This document shows, piece by piece, positions 55,467 through 63,566 of a DNA stretch of 64,000 bases. How positions within the stretch are numbered: the first letter of the stretch is position 1; every line of letters begins with the position of its first letter. This stretch comes from Cuneatibacter caecimuris (GTDB lineage Bacteria > Bacillota > Clostridia > Lachnospirales > Lachnospiraceae): positions 484,828 to 548,827 of the forward strand of contig NZ_SGXF01000001.1 in assembly GCF_004216775.1 (NCBI RefSeq). The letters are read 5' to 3'. A model generated the notes under the pieces. It was not told the origin of the DNA. It ran no database searches and saw only the letters and a program-made list of their open reading frames with translations. Made by a program: the position numbers and the translations under genes.

Positions 55467-56606
55467 ATGACATTGAAAAAAGCCGGCCTGCTGACCATTC
55501 TGGCTTCCGGCGCAACTTCCTGCCTGATTTATCTGGGCAGTAAAGTCCGTCACGGAAAACGCCATCTTCTGCGCAGCCTGAAAGCGCTCCGCCCTGTGAG
55601 CGACCAGGTTCGTCAGGTAAGGCGCGATACAGAGACAGGCGATTATGTACTAACCCTTGCAAAGGACCGGGACTTCCGCATCCTGCAGCTCACTGACCTG
55701 CATATCGCAGGCAGCTGGTTCACCCACCTGGCAGACCGCAGGGCCGTTCAGGCAGTATCCCGCCTGGCGCACCAGACCAAGCCGGATTTCATCATCATCA
55801 CCGGAGATCTGACTTATGCCACGCTTCAGTCTTTAAACACCAATAACCTGGGGGCCATGCGCGCTGTCCGCCGTATGATGCGCAAGCTGCATATTCCCTG
55901 GGCTTTTACCTATGGGAATCATGATGTGGATACCCTGACCACAGCCGGTTACCGGAAACTGGACTCCTCCTTCCGGCGCACCGACGGGGTGCTGCACCGC
56001 CCTCCCATTCCCGGAGTATCAGGTTTCGGAAACCAGGTCATACAGGTCCGGAATGCGGACGGCAGCCTCAATACCGCCCTGGTTCTTATGGATTCCCATT
56101 CCTATATCTGGAACGGGCTGAACCGGGAATATGATAAAATCCGGGACAGCCAGGTTGACTGGTATGAAAAAAAGATCCGGGATCTGAGTTCCCGGGAAGG
56201 ACGTACTATTCCCTCTCTGATGTTTCTCCATATCCCGCCCGCTATTTACCGGGAGGGCTGGGACCGCTATATGTCCGGCGATCCCGGCGTTTCCCATCAT
56301 TTTGGAAAGCGCAGGGAAAGCATCTGCTGCCCGGAACATGACGGGAAACTATGGGAAAGCATTCAGAGCCTTGGAAGCACCCGGGGGATTTTCTGCGGCC
56401 ACGACCATCTCAATGATTTCTCCATCACCTGCGACGGAGTCAGGCTGACATACGGCAGATCCATTGATTATCTGGCCTACAGCCCCCACCATCATTCAGA
56501 GTACCGCGGCGGAACCCTGATCTCCTTAAAATCAGACGGCTCCTTTTCCGTTTTCCCTGTTCCGCTGCCCAGGCGCAGCGTCGGTCTGGGAGAACGGTTC
56601 CGTTAA
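55467..56606 (+). CDS. Membrane-associated calcineurin-like metallophosphoesterase
   Basis: The 379-residue protein has a hydrophobic N-terminal segment (about 5-25, signal anchor) and the full set of metal motifs: LTDLHIAG (DxH), ITGDLTY, YGNHDVD, the His in LHIPP and GHDHLND. The layout resembles the YkuE-like phosphodiesterases. It ends by overlapping the convergent CorA gene by 4 bp. Substrate unknown. Confidence 0.88.
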   Translation: MTLKKAGLLTILASGATSCLIYLGSKVRHGKRHLLRSLKALRPVSDQVRQVRRDTETGDYVLTLAKDRDFRILQLTDLHIAGSWFTHLADRRAVQAVSRLAHQTKPDFIIITGDLTYATLQSLNTNNLGAMRAVRRMMRKLHIPWAFTYGNHDVDTLTTAGYRKLDSSFRRTDGVLHRPPIPGVSGFGNQVIQVRNADGSLNTALVLMDSHSYIWNGLNREYDKIRDSQVDWYEKKIRDLSSREGRTIPSLMFLHIPPAIYREGWDRYMSGDPGVSHHFGKRRESICCPEHDGKLWESIQSLGSTRGIFCGHDHLNDFSITCDGVRLTYGRSIDYLAYSPHHHSEYRGGTLISLKSDGSFSVFPVPLPRRSVGLGERFR

Positions 56607-57520
56607 AATAACTTCTTCTTTTTCCAGAAAATAATGCTGGCCGCCACAATCAGTACGCTGACTGCGATCACTGCCGTATACCCCAAAGGAGAATGTAATT
56701 CCGGCATATGTTCAAAATTCATTCCGTACCAGCCTGTAATCAAAGTCAGCGGAAAAAAGGTGGTGGTCAGCACCGTCAGCAGCTGCATGGTCTTATTCAT
56801 CCGCCTGTCGGCCTGTCCCTGATAGAGCTCTCTCACTTCAATACAATATTCGATCTGCTGCATGGCCAGATCCTCCAGCCTGCCGGCCCGGTCTCCCAGC
56901 AGATGGAAATCGCTGTGCTCATCCTCCGTAAAAAACCCGCCCTCATCGTCCTCCAATTCCCGGGCCATCTCTTCCATCTGTCTGTAATACCGCCTCAGGA
57001 CCATCAGTTCCTTCCGCACCCGCAGCATATAAGTGAGAAAATCTTTTCCCACCTCTTTCAGAATAGATTCCTCCATACCTCCCAGTACTTCTTCATAATG
57101 ATCCAGCAATTTTCCATGATCCTGCGTCAGTTCCTGCAGCAGTTCAAAAAAGAATCTTCCCTTCGTCTGATTTTTCCGGAGCCCCGCAATTTTTTCCGCC
57201 GCACTGCAGACCGCTTCTGAATCTGTCACCAGCACAATGCCATCCTGATTCACATAAAAAACAGCGCAGTGCTTTCCGCCCAGCAGGCGCCGCCGGTCCG
57301 GAGCCGCAATGGTTCCCGCAAGACAGTTTCTGTGCGTTTCTGCCTTGCAGTTTCTGATCTCTGGATACCATGGAACAGAGGATGCCTCCGGCAGCCTTCC
57401 CCGGCCCTGGAACTTTTTCCATTCTTCTCCATTCAGTACCGCCGCAATTTCAGATTCCCCCGCATCTTCAGGCTTTTCCACATGCTCCATCCCATCTGAC
57501 AATCTATAAAACAGCGCCAT
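56603..57520 (-). CDS. CorA-family magnesium/divalent cation channel
   Basis: The 305-residue protein has a soluble N-terminal domain, a long helical stalk (about 125-245) and two C-terminal membrane helices with the YGMNF selectivity motif between them. The C-terminus is basic (WKKKKLF). It transports Mg2+ or related cations. Confidence 0.9.
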   Translation of the reverse strand: MALFYRLSDGMEHVEKPEDAGESEIAAVLNGEEWKKFQGRGRLPEASSVPWYPEIRNCKAETHRNCLAGTIAAPDRRRLLGGKHCAVFYVNQDGIVLVTDSEAVCSAAEKIAGLRKNQTKGRFFFELLQELTQDHGKLLDHYEEVLGGMEESILKEVGKDFLTYMLRVRKELMVLRRYYRQMEEMARELEDDEGGFFTEDEHSDFHLLGDRAGRLEDLAMQQIEYCIEVRELYQGQADRRMNKTMQLLTVLTTTFFPLTLITGWYGMNFEHMPELHSPLGYTAVIAVSVLIVAASIIFWKKKKLF

Positions 57521-57531
57521 TTTTCCTCCTA

Positions 57532-57909
57532 CTATTTCGCCGGAACAATTTCAATCCAGTATCCGTCAGGGTCCTGAATAAAATAGATCCCCATCCCAGG
57601 ATTCTCATAGCAGATGCAGCCCATCTCCTCATGTTTCTGATGCGCCTCTTCCATGTTATCCACAGCCATCGCCAAATGGACCTCATTATCCCCCAGTTCA
57701 TAGCGATCCTTCCCCCAGTCCCTCAGCCATGTGAGCTCCAGCTGAAAACCAGTGGCTCCGTCCTCCAGATACACCAGAATAAAGCTGCCGTCCCCCGCCT
57801 CTTTCCTGCGCGCCTCAATTAAACCCAGAGCTTCCTGGTAAAATTTCAAAGACCGCTTCAAATCCATTACATTGTAATTATAGTGCGCAAATTGAAAATT
57901 CATATCCAT
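57532..57909 (-). CDS. Glyoxalase/VOC-superfamily protein
   Basis: The 125-residue protein (start MDMNFQFAHYNYN after AAGGCAGG; a start at 57972 would add 21 residues) has the paired beta-alpha-beta-beta-beta modules of the VOC fold: HYNYNVMDLKRSLKFYQEALGL and HLAMAVDNMEEAHQKHEEMG, ending FIQDPDGYWIEIVP. Metal ligands His8, Glu (ELTW) and the final Glu fit lactoylglutathione-lyase-like proteins. Exact activity unknown. Confidence 0.88.
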   Translation of the reverse strand: MDMNFQFAHYNYNVMDLKRSLKFYQEALGLIEARRKEAGDGSFILVYLEDGATGFQLELTWLRDWGKDRYELGDNEVHLAMAVDNMEEAHQKHEEMGCICYENPGMGIYFIQDPDGYWIEIVPAK

Positions 57910-58050
57910 ACCTGCCTTTCCCACAAATTTTTCTGCTAAACTGAGTGTAACATCTCCTGTTTCAGAAAGCAACTGCTACCAGCCATGCACCGATTATCTC
58001 CTCTGCAATATTATGTATTATGCAAAAATCCTATGGAGGTTTCTGAGTTA

Positions 58051-58494
58051 ATGAAAAAAACAATTTCACTGTTTTGCTGTGCAGCCCTGCTTCTCACCAC
58101 CTGTTTGCTGGCTTTCGCCGGGTGCGGAAAGAAAGATGGAGAAGAGCTTACAAAGGTCACTCTGAACGAAGTTGCGCATTCCATTTTTTACGCTCCCCAG
58201 TACGTAGCCATTGAAAACGGCTATTTCAAAGAGGAAGGGATCGATCTGAACCTTGTGACAGGTTTCGGAGCTGATAAAGTGATGACCGCCCTGGTGACGG
58301 GCGCCGCCGATATCGGTTTTATGGGTTCTGAATCATCCATCTATATCTATTCCCAGGGTGAAAAAGACTATGCCGTCAACTTCGCCCAACTGACCCAGCG
58401 CGCCGGGAACTTCCTGGTCAGCCGCAATGAAGAGCCTGACTTTCAGTGGGAAGATATCAAGGGCAAAACTGTCCTGGGCGGCCGCGCCGGGGGC
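58051..58494 (+). pseudogene. ABC substrate-binding lipoprotein, N-terminal part, interrupted by a mobile element
   Basis: Starting at MKKTISLFCC, behind a GGAGG site at 58032-58036, this part has a lipoprotein signal (AFAGC, Cys25) and the first lobe of an NMT1/THI5/SsuA-type binding protein (ENGYFKEEGIDL, ALVTGAADIGF, EDIKGKTVLGGRAGG). Reading continues past the junction to a stop at 58572, adding 26 unrelated residues encoded by the element. The second lobe is found in frame at 62787-63350. Joined at the repeat the protein would be 335 residues, a normal family length. It is silent or truncated unless the element excises. No ATPase or permease gene adjoins it. Confidence 0.88.
58481..58494 (+). 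repeat. Left attachment core (attL), GCCGCGCCGGGGGC
   Basis: This 14-bp sequence at the left junction is identical to 62773-62786 at the right one. It encodes part of the GGRAGG turn of the interrupted binding protein. Confidence 0.85.
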
Positions 58495-58525
58495 CGCAGC
58501 AGCACAGTGAAACATCTCTGCCTTT

Positions 58526-59212
58526 CTACTCCTCTTCCTCCTCGATCAGGCGCATTCCCGCTGTCTCTGTAACAGGAAGGGAGAAGGTAATTGCCTTTGC
58601 CTTGCTTTCCAGACCTGCTTTATCCATAATCGCACGCATTATATCGTTCTTATCTTCACGCTTTACCACCATAAATATCATTTCTTTTTCCGCGGCAAGA
58701 GAGACTCCGAGAAACTGCTCGGATTTTTTCATCCCCGTCCCCTTTGCATGAATTACGGTTCCTCCGATTGCCTTTGCCTCCCTGGCGGCATCCATGATCA
58801 TTTCAGTATATCCCTGATTGGCAATCACCACGAGAAGCTCATGTTTCGTTTCTTTCAATGTACTCTCCTCCTCTCTATCAAAGCCACGGCCTTCTGTCAT
58901 AAACTGCAGCTGCTTTTTCCCTCCGATGCTGCTCACCGGAACCACAAAGGCGATGCCTGTGCCGGGTATATCGATCTTAATCTGTTTCTCAAGACCACTC
59001 TTGATCTCCTTCCATTCCTTAGACGTCACCATGCTAAATAGGACAGCCTTTTCCGAAGCCTCTAAGCCAAAGGAGTTTAAGATATCGTCAGCCGCTGTCC
59101 CCCGTCCCAGCGAGATCAGGACCACGGTGACCTCATATTCTTTATAAAGCGCCAGAAACCTCCTGCTCTGATTCCTGTCGCTGATCGTAACCATTAAATT
59201 TAGTTCACTCAT
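58526..59212 (-). CDS. Tandem PII-like signalling protein
   Basis: The 228-residue protein looks like two fused PII (GlnB-like) ferredoxin folds. The second (about 123-220: HELLVVIANQGYTEMIMDAAREAKAIGGTVIHAKG ... FLGVSLAAEKEMIFMVVKREDKNDIMRAI) is the clearer match; the first (3-110: LNLMVTISDRNQSRRFLALYKEYEVTVVLISLGRG) follows the same pattern. Neither half keeps the canonical T-loop Tyr region in recognisable form. It is 23 bp downstream of the DUF1538 gene, suggesting that it gates that membrane protein in the way PII proteins gate AmtB or SbtA (inference). Confidence 0.82.
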   Translation of the reverse strand: MSELNLMVTISDRNQSRRFLALYKEYEVTVVLISLGRGTAADDILNSFGLEASEKAVLFSMVTSKEWKEIKSGLEKQIKIDIPGTGIAFVVPVSSIGGKKQLQFMTEGRGFDREEESTLKETKHELLVVIANQGYTEMIMDAAREAKAIGGTVIHAKGTGMKKSEQFLGVSLAAEKEMIFMVVKREDKNDIMRAIMDKAGLESKAKAITFSLPVTETAGMRLIEEEEE

Positions 59213-59235
59213 AAAAGCCTCGCATTCTTTCTGCC

Positions 59236-60771
59236 CTATAATTCAATAATGGCATCATCATCCAGCATGTCAATGCCATAAACCGGCTGCTCCACATCCG
59301 TCTTCACGCTGTTTCTGCTGTTCATAATTCTGGCATAGAGCCCCATTACCTGAATGGTGATTAATGGCGTCATAGCAACCATGGCAACTACGCCAAACGC
59401 ATCGGTCACGATATTGCCGCCGAGAGTCACACACGCCCCCTGCGCCAGCGGAAGCAGAAACGCCGCTGTCATAGGTCCGGAAGCAACGCCGCCGGAGTCA
59501 AAAGCAATTGCTGTATAGATTTTCGGAACGAAAAATGAAATCCCCAGCGCCAGAGAGTAACCCGGTATCAGGAACCAGAGGATGGAAATACCGGTCAGCA
59601 CACGGATCATCGCAATACCAAGAGACACTGCCACACCGATTGAAAGCCCCAGTCCCATGGCCTTCGCTGAAATGGCTCCATCAGTAATCTCCTCCACCTG
59701 CTTATTCAGAACGTATACGGCAGGTTCAGCTTTTACGATAAAATAACCCATTACCATTGCGATTGGAATTAGCATCCAGGGATACTTAAGTCCTGCGATC
59801 ACCTGGCCCAAATAATTCCCAGCCGGCATAAAACCAACATTAACGCCTGTCAAAAACAGAACCAGGCCGATAAAAGTGTATACAAGACCCACGATTATCT
59901 TCATCAGAGTCCTTTTTGACAGTTTTAAAACCAGGAGTTGAAAAACGAGAAAAAACAGGAAAATAGGCAGAAGGGATACCGCGATCTCCTTCATATAGGT
60001 TGGCAACTCCACAGCAAACAGCCTCCACAGCTGCGCTGAATTTTCAATTTCAGGAATGACAGGAGGCATATAGGCAGCTTCCTGGGGATTATAGATCATA
60101 CCGAGGATCATTACAGCCAGAATAGGTCCTATGGAACAGAGTGCAACCAGTCCGAAGCTGTCATCCGCAGCATGCCGGTCGCTTCGGATTGAGGATATAC
60201 CAATACCCAGGGCCATAATAAAAGGAACCGTCATGGGGCCTGTTGTAACGCCGCCGGAATCAAATGCTACGCTTAAGAAGTCCTCCGGTACAAAGAATGC
60301 CAGCACAAAAATAAAAATATAAAAGATCAGAAGCAGCGGCGGCAGCGCTATTCCAATCAGCATACGCAGAAAGGCCACAACAAGAAACACGCCCACTCCG
60401 CACGCCACAGACAAAATCAGAACCATGTTCGGAACTGCAGGCACCTGCTGCGCAAGAACCTGTAAATCCGGTTCCGAGATTGTAATAATGAATCCGAGTA
60501 AAAAAGACAGGCATATCACCACCCACAACTTTTTACTCTTCGTTAAGGAAGTCCCGACCCGCTCCCCCATAGGCGTCATCGCCACTTCCGCTCCCAGGGT
60601 AAAGAACATCATGCCCACTATCAGAAGTACGGCTCCCATCAGGAAACAGAGCAGAATACTTGGTGAAATCGGCGCCGCCCCAAAACACAGGAGGAGCACA
60701 ATACCAATTATCGGCAGTACGGCTCTTACAGCCTCCTGCCATTTCTCCTTTAATTTTTTAGTAATACTCAA
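59236..60771 (-). CDS. DUF1538 two-fold repeated membrane protein, putative transporter
   Basis: The 511-residue protein has about 12-14 hydrophobic helices and an internal duplication. FTLGAEVAMTPMGERVG in the first half parallels FLTGVNVGFMPAGNYLG in the second; EPDLQVLAQQV parallels EPAVYVLNKQV; AFDSGGVTTGPMT (169-181) parallels AFDSGGVASGPMT (423-435). Such inverted or tandem repeats with a glycine-rich motif between helices suggest a secondary transporter or channel; substrate unknown. The start is TTG at 60771 behind AAGGTGA. Confidence 0.88.
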   Translation of the reverse strand: MSITKKLKEKWQEAVRAVLPIIGIVLLLCFGAAPISPSILLCFLMGAVLLIVGMMFFTLGAEVAMTPMGERVGTSLTKSKKLWVVICLSFLLGFIITISEPDLQVLAQQVPAVPNMVLILSVACGVGVFLVVAFLRMLIGIALPPLLLIFYIFIFVLAFFVPEDFLSVAFDSGGVTTGPMTVPFIMALGIGISSIRSDRHAADDSFGLVALCSIGPILAVMILGMIYNPQEAAYMPPVIPEIENSAQLWRLFAVELPTYMKEIAVSLLPIFLFFLVFQLLVLKLSKRTLMKIIVGLVYTFIGLVLFLTGVNVGFMPAGNYLGQVIAGLKYPWMLIPIAMVMGYFIVKAEPAVYVLNKQVEEITDGAISAKAMGLGLSIGVAVSLGIAMIRVLTGISILWFLIPGYSLALGISFFVPKIYTAIAFDSGGVASGPMTAAFLLPLAQGACVTLGGNIVTDAFGVVAMVAMTPLITIQVMGLYARIMNSRNSVKTDVEQPVYGIDMLDDDAIIEL

Positions 60772-60948
60772 ACTTTCACCTTATCCCCTTTCTGATCAAT
60801 CAAGTTGTCAAGTTACCGATCCTTATCTCACAGGTTTTAGTATATCATATTTGTAAGTTCGCTGGAATATTTTATTTCTATTTTTTTCACTAAACGTACA
60901 TCTATGATATGCCGTCTCTCGCATAAGATATAGAGAATCTGCGCAGAG

Positions 60949-61143
60949 GTGGTTCTTATCAAAAAGGAAGTACGCTATTTATTACTGAAGAGAGGCTCTG
61001 ACTGTCAGAATCTCTCCGATGAAAAAAAACGGCTGGCCGGGCAGGGATACCTGGTTGTCACAATAATTGAAGGAGAAGAGGAACTGCAAAAGGGGCTTCT
61101 TCAAGTGCTCCGTTCCCACACAGCGAGGAGGAAAAATTCATGA
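60949..61143 (+). CDS. Small protein coupled to the serine recombinase
   Basis: An up to 64-residue charged protein (KKEVRYLLLKRGSDCQNLSDEKKRLAGQGYLVVTIIEGEEELQKGL) overlaps the recombinase start by 4 bp (ATGA). The only standard start, GTG 60949, lies inside the best ribosome site (AGAGGTGG, 60945-60952). That site is ideally spaced for ATC at 60958, giving 61 residues. It is not a family I recognise; by position it may be a recombination directionality factor or a regulator of the recombinase. Confidence 0.55.
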   Translation: MVLIKKEVRYLLLKRGSDCQNLSDEKKRLAGQGYLVVTIIEGEEELQKGLLQVLRSHTARRKNS

Positions 61144-62711
61144 ACACAGCAGCGGCCGGGAGCCCCATCATGATAGACGGCTACGTCCGCCTCTCCAGGG
61201 ATGATAATAAACGGAATTACTCTTCTATCGAAAATCAGAAAAAGATCATCCGGCAGTTCGCAGAAGAAAACAATATGGTAGTTCGCCGTATTTATGAGGA
61301 CGACGGCATTTCCGGTTATTCCTTTGACAGGCCTGAATTCCAGAGAATGATGGCTGATCTGGACACAATCCAGGTTATTGCTGCAAAGGATTTATCCCGC
61401 ATCGGAAGGCACAACGCGAAGGTGCTCCTCTTTCTGGAAAAGATGGAGGAGATGGGAAAACGGGTCATACTTATTGACGATCATTACGATTCATTTTGTT
61501 CAGATGACGATATAATCGGCATCAAAACCTGGGACAATGAACGCCACGTAAAAAATACCAGCAGAAAAGTCAAACGGATCAAGCGGATGGAGCAGGAAAA
61601 CGGGACTCTGATCTCCCGGCCCCCCTTCGGCTATATGAGACATCCTGTCAATAAACAGCTGATTCTGATTGATGAGGAAGCCGCCGCGATCCTCCATCTG
61701 GAAAAAGATCTTTATCTGGAGGGAAATGGAATCCGCAAAACAGCAGAGATTCTGACAGCACAAAACATTCCCACTCCAAGCATGCTGGAGAAAGAGCGGT
61801 ACGAGGCGCTTGGGCTTGTATACAATAAACAGGTTGCCTGCCGGTGGAGTTTTGGTATGGTGCGCGATACCTTGTTCAATGATTATAATAACGGAGTTCT
61901 GAGGACACACAAAAGGGAGCGTATCACAATAAACGGAAAGGATAAAAAGATTCCGGAGGAACAGCAATTTATATTTCCCGATCATCATCCAAAGATTTTC
62001 GATGACGAGACCATGAAGCGATTATATGATACGAAAGAAAGCCGCCATCACAGCAGCTACAGAGGCCAGCGCGTCCACGTCAATCTTTTTTCCGGCTGCC
62101 TCTACTGCCAGAACTGCAAAGCCAGGCTGACAGCCATTAACCGGCCCGGCAGGCAGAAGTATTATGTATGCGGCACATATAATAAAAAGGGAAAGCAATT
62201 CTGCTCTGCCGCCCATATGGTAAAAGAAAGCACTTTGACAGACTCTCTGATTCAGTATTTGGCAATCTCACTGGACGATATGAAATCGGTTCTGGAGAGT
62301 TTTAATCCGGCTGACTGGACGGCCCCGGCCTTCTCTCACCAAGACAGCCTTCAAAAGCTGAAACAGGATATGGAGCGGGAAAAGGAGGAGCTCAAAATTT
62401 TAGTGAAGCAAAAAATAAAGGAAATTGCCTCTGATCCCGCCATGAGTGAAATTATTTCAGAGACGTATGACGGGCTCCAGAAAGAAAAAGCAGAGCGGAT
62501 CCGGAAAATCGGGCAGGCCATAGAGAATCTGACAGCCCACGCCCCCGCTCCTTTGCCTGATACAGATTCCGGCTTAAAAACAGGCTGGAATTTGATGAAT
62601 GAACTCATCGCCAGTAAGGCCTTAACACGGATGGATATTGAAATATTGGTTCAAAAAATCATTGTAGATCAGGACGGAAATGTTGACATTTATTTAAAGT
62701 ATGGCTGCTGA
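61140..62711 (+). CDS. Large serine recombinase (site-specific integrase)
   Basis: The 523-residue protein has an N-terminal resolvase domain with catalytic Ser19 (YVRLSRDD), YEDDGISGYSFDRPEFQRMM and AAKDLSRIGRHN. The recombinase domain follows (NTSRKVKRIKRMEQENG, RPPFGYMRHP). Next come a zinc ribbon (CLYCQNCKARL ... YYVCGTYNKKGKQFCSAAH) and a coiled coil (about 405-460) that controls integration versus excision. It ends 61 bp before the right repeat. It belongs to the TnpX/phage-integrase type that needs no homology or host tRNA target. Confidence 0.95.
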   Translation: MNTAAAGSPIMIDGYVRLSRDDNKRNYSSIENQKKIIRQFAEENNMVVRRIYEDDGISGYSFDRPEFQRMMADLDTIQVIAAKDLSRIGRHNAKVLLFLEKMEEMGKRVILIDDHYDSFCSDDDIIGIKTWDNERHVKNTSRKVKRIKRMEQENGTLISRPPFGYMRHPVNKQLILIDEEAAAILHLEKDLYLEGNGIRKTAEILTAQNIPTPSMLEKERYEALGLVYNKQVACRWSFGMVRDTLFNDYNNGVLRTHKRERITINGKDKKIPEEQQFIFPDHHPKIFDDETMKRLYDTKESRHHSSYRGQRVHVNLFSGCLYCQNCKARLTAINRPGRQKYYVCGTYNKKGKQFCSAAHMVKESTLTDSLIQYLAISLDDMKSVLESFNPADWTAPAFSHQDSLQKLKQDMEREKEELKILVKQKIKEIASDPAMSEIISETYDGLQKEKAERIRKIGQAIENLTAHAPAPLPDTDSGLKTGWNLMNELIASKALTRMDIEILVQKIIVDQDGNVDIYLKYGC

Positions 62712-62772
62712 GGAACCTCAGCCAGGAATTCAGGCAGCCGCAGGAACAACTGTAAACAGTTCATCATGCTGA
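62708..62772 (+). other. Right inner end of the element with two small inverted repeats
   Basis: CTGAGG-AA-CCTCAG (62708-62721, covering the recombinase stop) and AACTG-TAAA-CAGTT (62748-62761) precede the right core. They may terminate the recombinase transcript before it reads into the binding-protein remnant, or be recombinase/directionality-factor arm sites. Confidence 0.45.
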
Positions 62773-62786
62773 GCCGCGCCGGGGGC
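62773..62786 (+). repeat. Right attachment core (attR), GCCGCGCCGGGGGC
   Basis: Identical to 58481-58494. The base after it, 62787, is the first base of the resumed binding-protein reading frame. Confidence 0.85.
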
Positions 62787-63350
62787 ATGCCGGAAATGGT
62801 CTTTGAATACATTCTGAAGCAGCAGGGCATTGATCCGGCCACGGACCTGGATATTGTACAGAACATTGACTTCGGCCTGACTGCCGCAGCTTTTACCAGT
62901 AATGACGCTGACTACACCGTAGAATTTGAACCCCACGCCACAAAATTGGAGCAGGAAGGCAGCGGCCATGTGGTGGCATCCCTGGGCGTGGATTCAGGCT
63001 ATGTTCCCTATACGGCCTACAGCGTGAAAAAAAGCTACCTGGAAAACCATAAAGATATTATCCAGAGTTTTACCAATGCCCTTCAGAAAGGCATGGATTA
63101 TGTGAATACCCACAGCTCTGAAGAAATCGCCAAGGTCATCGCGCCGCAGTTCGATGATACTGATGTGAATACCATCGCCACTATTGTAGAGCGCTATAAA
63201 TCACAGGATACCTGGAAAGACGATCTGATCTTCAAACAGGAAAGCTTTGAGCTTCTGGAAGAAATCCTGATCGACGCCGGCGAACTGGATGCAAAGCTTC
63301 CCTACGGCGATTTGGTTACTACTGAGTTTGCAGCGAAAGCCGCAAAATAA
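62787..63350 (+). pseudogene. ABC substrate-binding protein, C-terminal part, separated by the mobile element
   Basis: The 187 codons beginning MPEMVFEYILKQQGIDP continue the GGRAGG turn of the N-terminal part and contain the second lobe and hinge of an NMT1-type binding protein (VDSGYVPYTAYSVKKSYLENHKDIIQSFTNALQKGMDYV). An ATG at 62766 in the element could start a 194-residue cytoplasmic fragment without a signal peptide, probably non-functional. No inactivating mutation is seen, so excision should give a working protein. Confidence 0.88.
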
Positions 63351-63377
63351 TCTGGCCTCTTTCATGTTTAAAAATTC

Positions 63378-63406
63378 TTGACAAATTCCCGGCGGGATGC
63401 TACGCT
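63378..63406 (+). promoter_or_regulatory. Promoter of tRNA-Leu
   Basis: TTGACA (63378-63383), 17-nt spacer, TACGCT (63401-63406), ending 13 bases before the tRNA. Confidence 0.6.
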
Positions 63407-63419
63407 GATACTGCTGTCA

Positions 63420-63501
<82 letters not shown>

Positions 63502-63513
63502 GGATTCCGAAAG

Positions 63514-63566
63514 CCCCTGTGCCATCAGCAAATTTCCAGAGTGCTGATGGCACAGGGGGTTCTTTA
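63514..63566 (+). terminator. tRNA-Leu terminator
   Basis: CCCCTGTGCCATCAGCA (63514-63530) pairs perfectly over 17 bp with 63542-63558, followed by GTTCTTT. Confidence 0.85.

Larger units (their letters stand above)
58481..62786 (+). mobile_element. 4.29-kb serine-recombinase integrative element inside a binding-protein gene
   Basis: The segment is bounded by 14-bp direct repeats; removing one repeat unit (4292 bp) rebuilds a continuous reading frame. It contains a large serine recombinase near the right end, a small ORF coupled to it, and an opposing DUF1538 + tandem-PII operon reaching to 32 bp of the left end. There are no terminal inverted repeats and no conjugation, replication or resistance genes. 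This fits a small recombinase-only integrative element using site-specific integration. Confidence 0.85.

Noticed and set aside
58446-58572. The last 26 codons of the N-terminal binding-protein frame, read into the element
   Set aside because: They are element sequence in a fortuitous frame (low-complexity S/P/L) antisense to the end of the PII-like gene, not a real C-terminus.
58481-62786. Transposon of the IS or Tn3 type
   Set aside because: There are no terminal inverted repeats and no DDE transposase; a large serine recombinase and a shared 14-bp core fit site-specific recombination instead.
62766-63350. Possible independent 194-residue protein beginning at the ATG in the right end of the element
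   Set aside because: It has no ribosome site or signal peptide and begins in the middle of a binding-protein fold; it is better explained as the C-terminal half of the interrupted gene.
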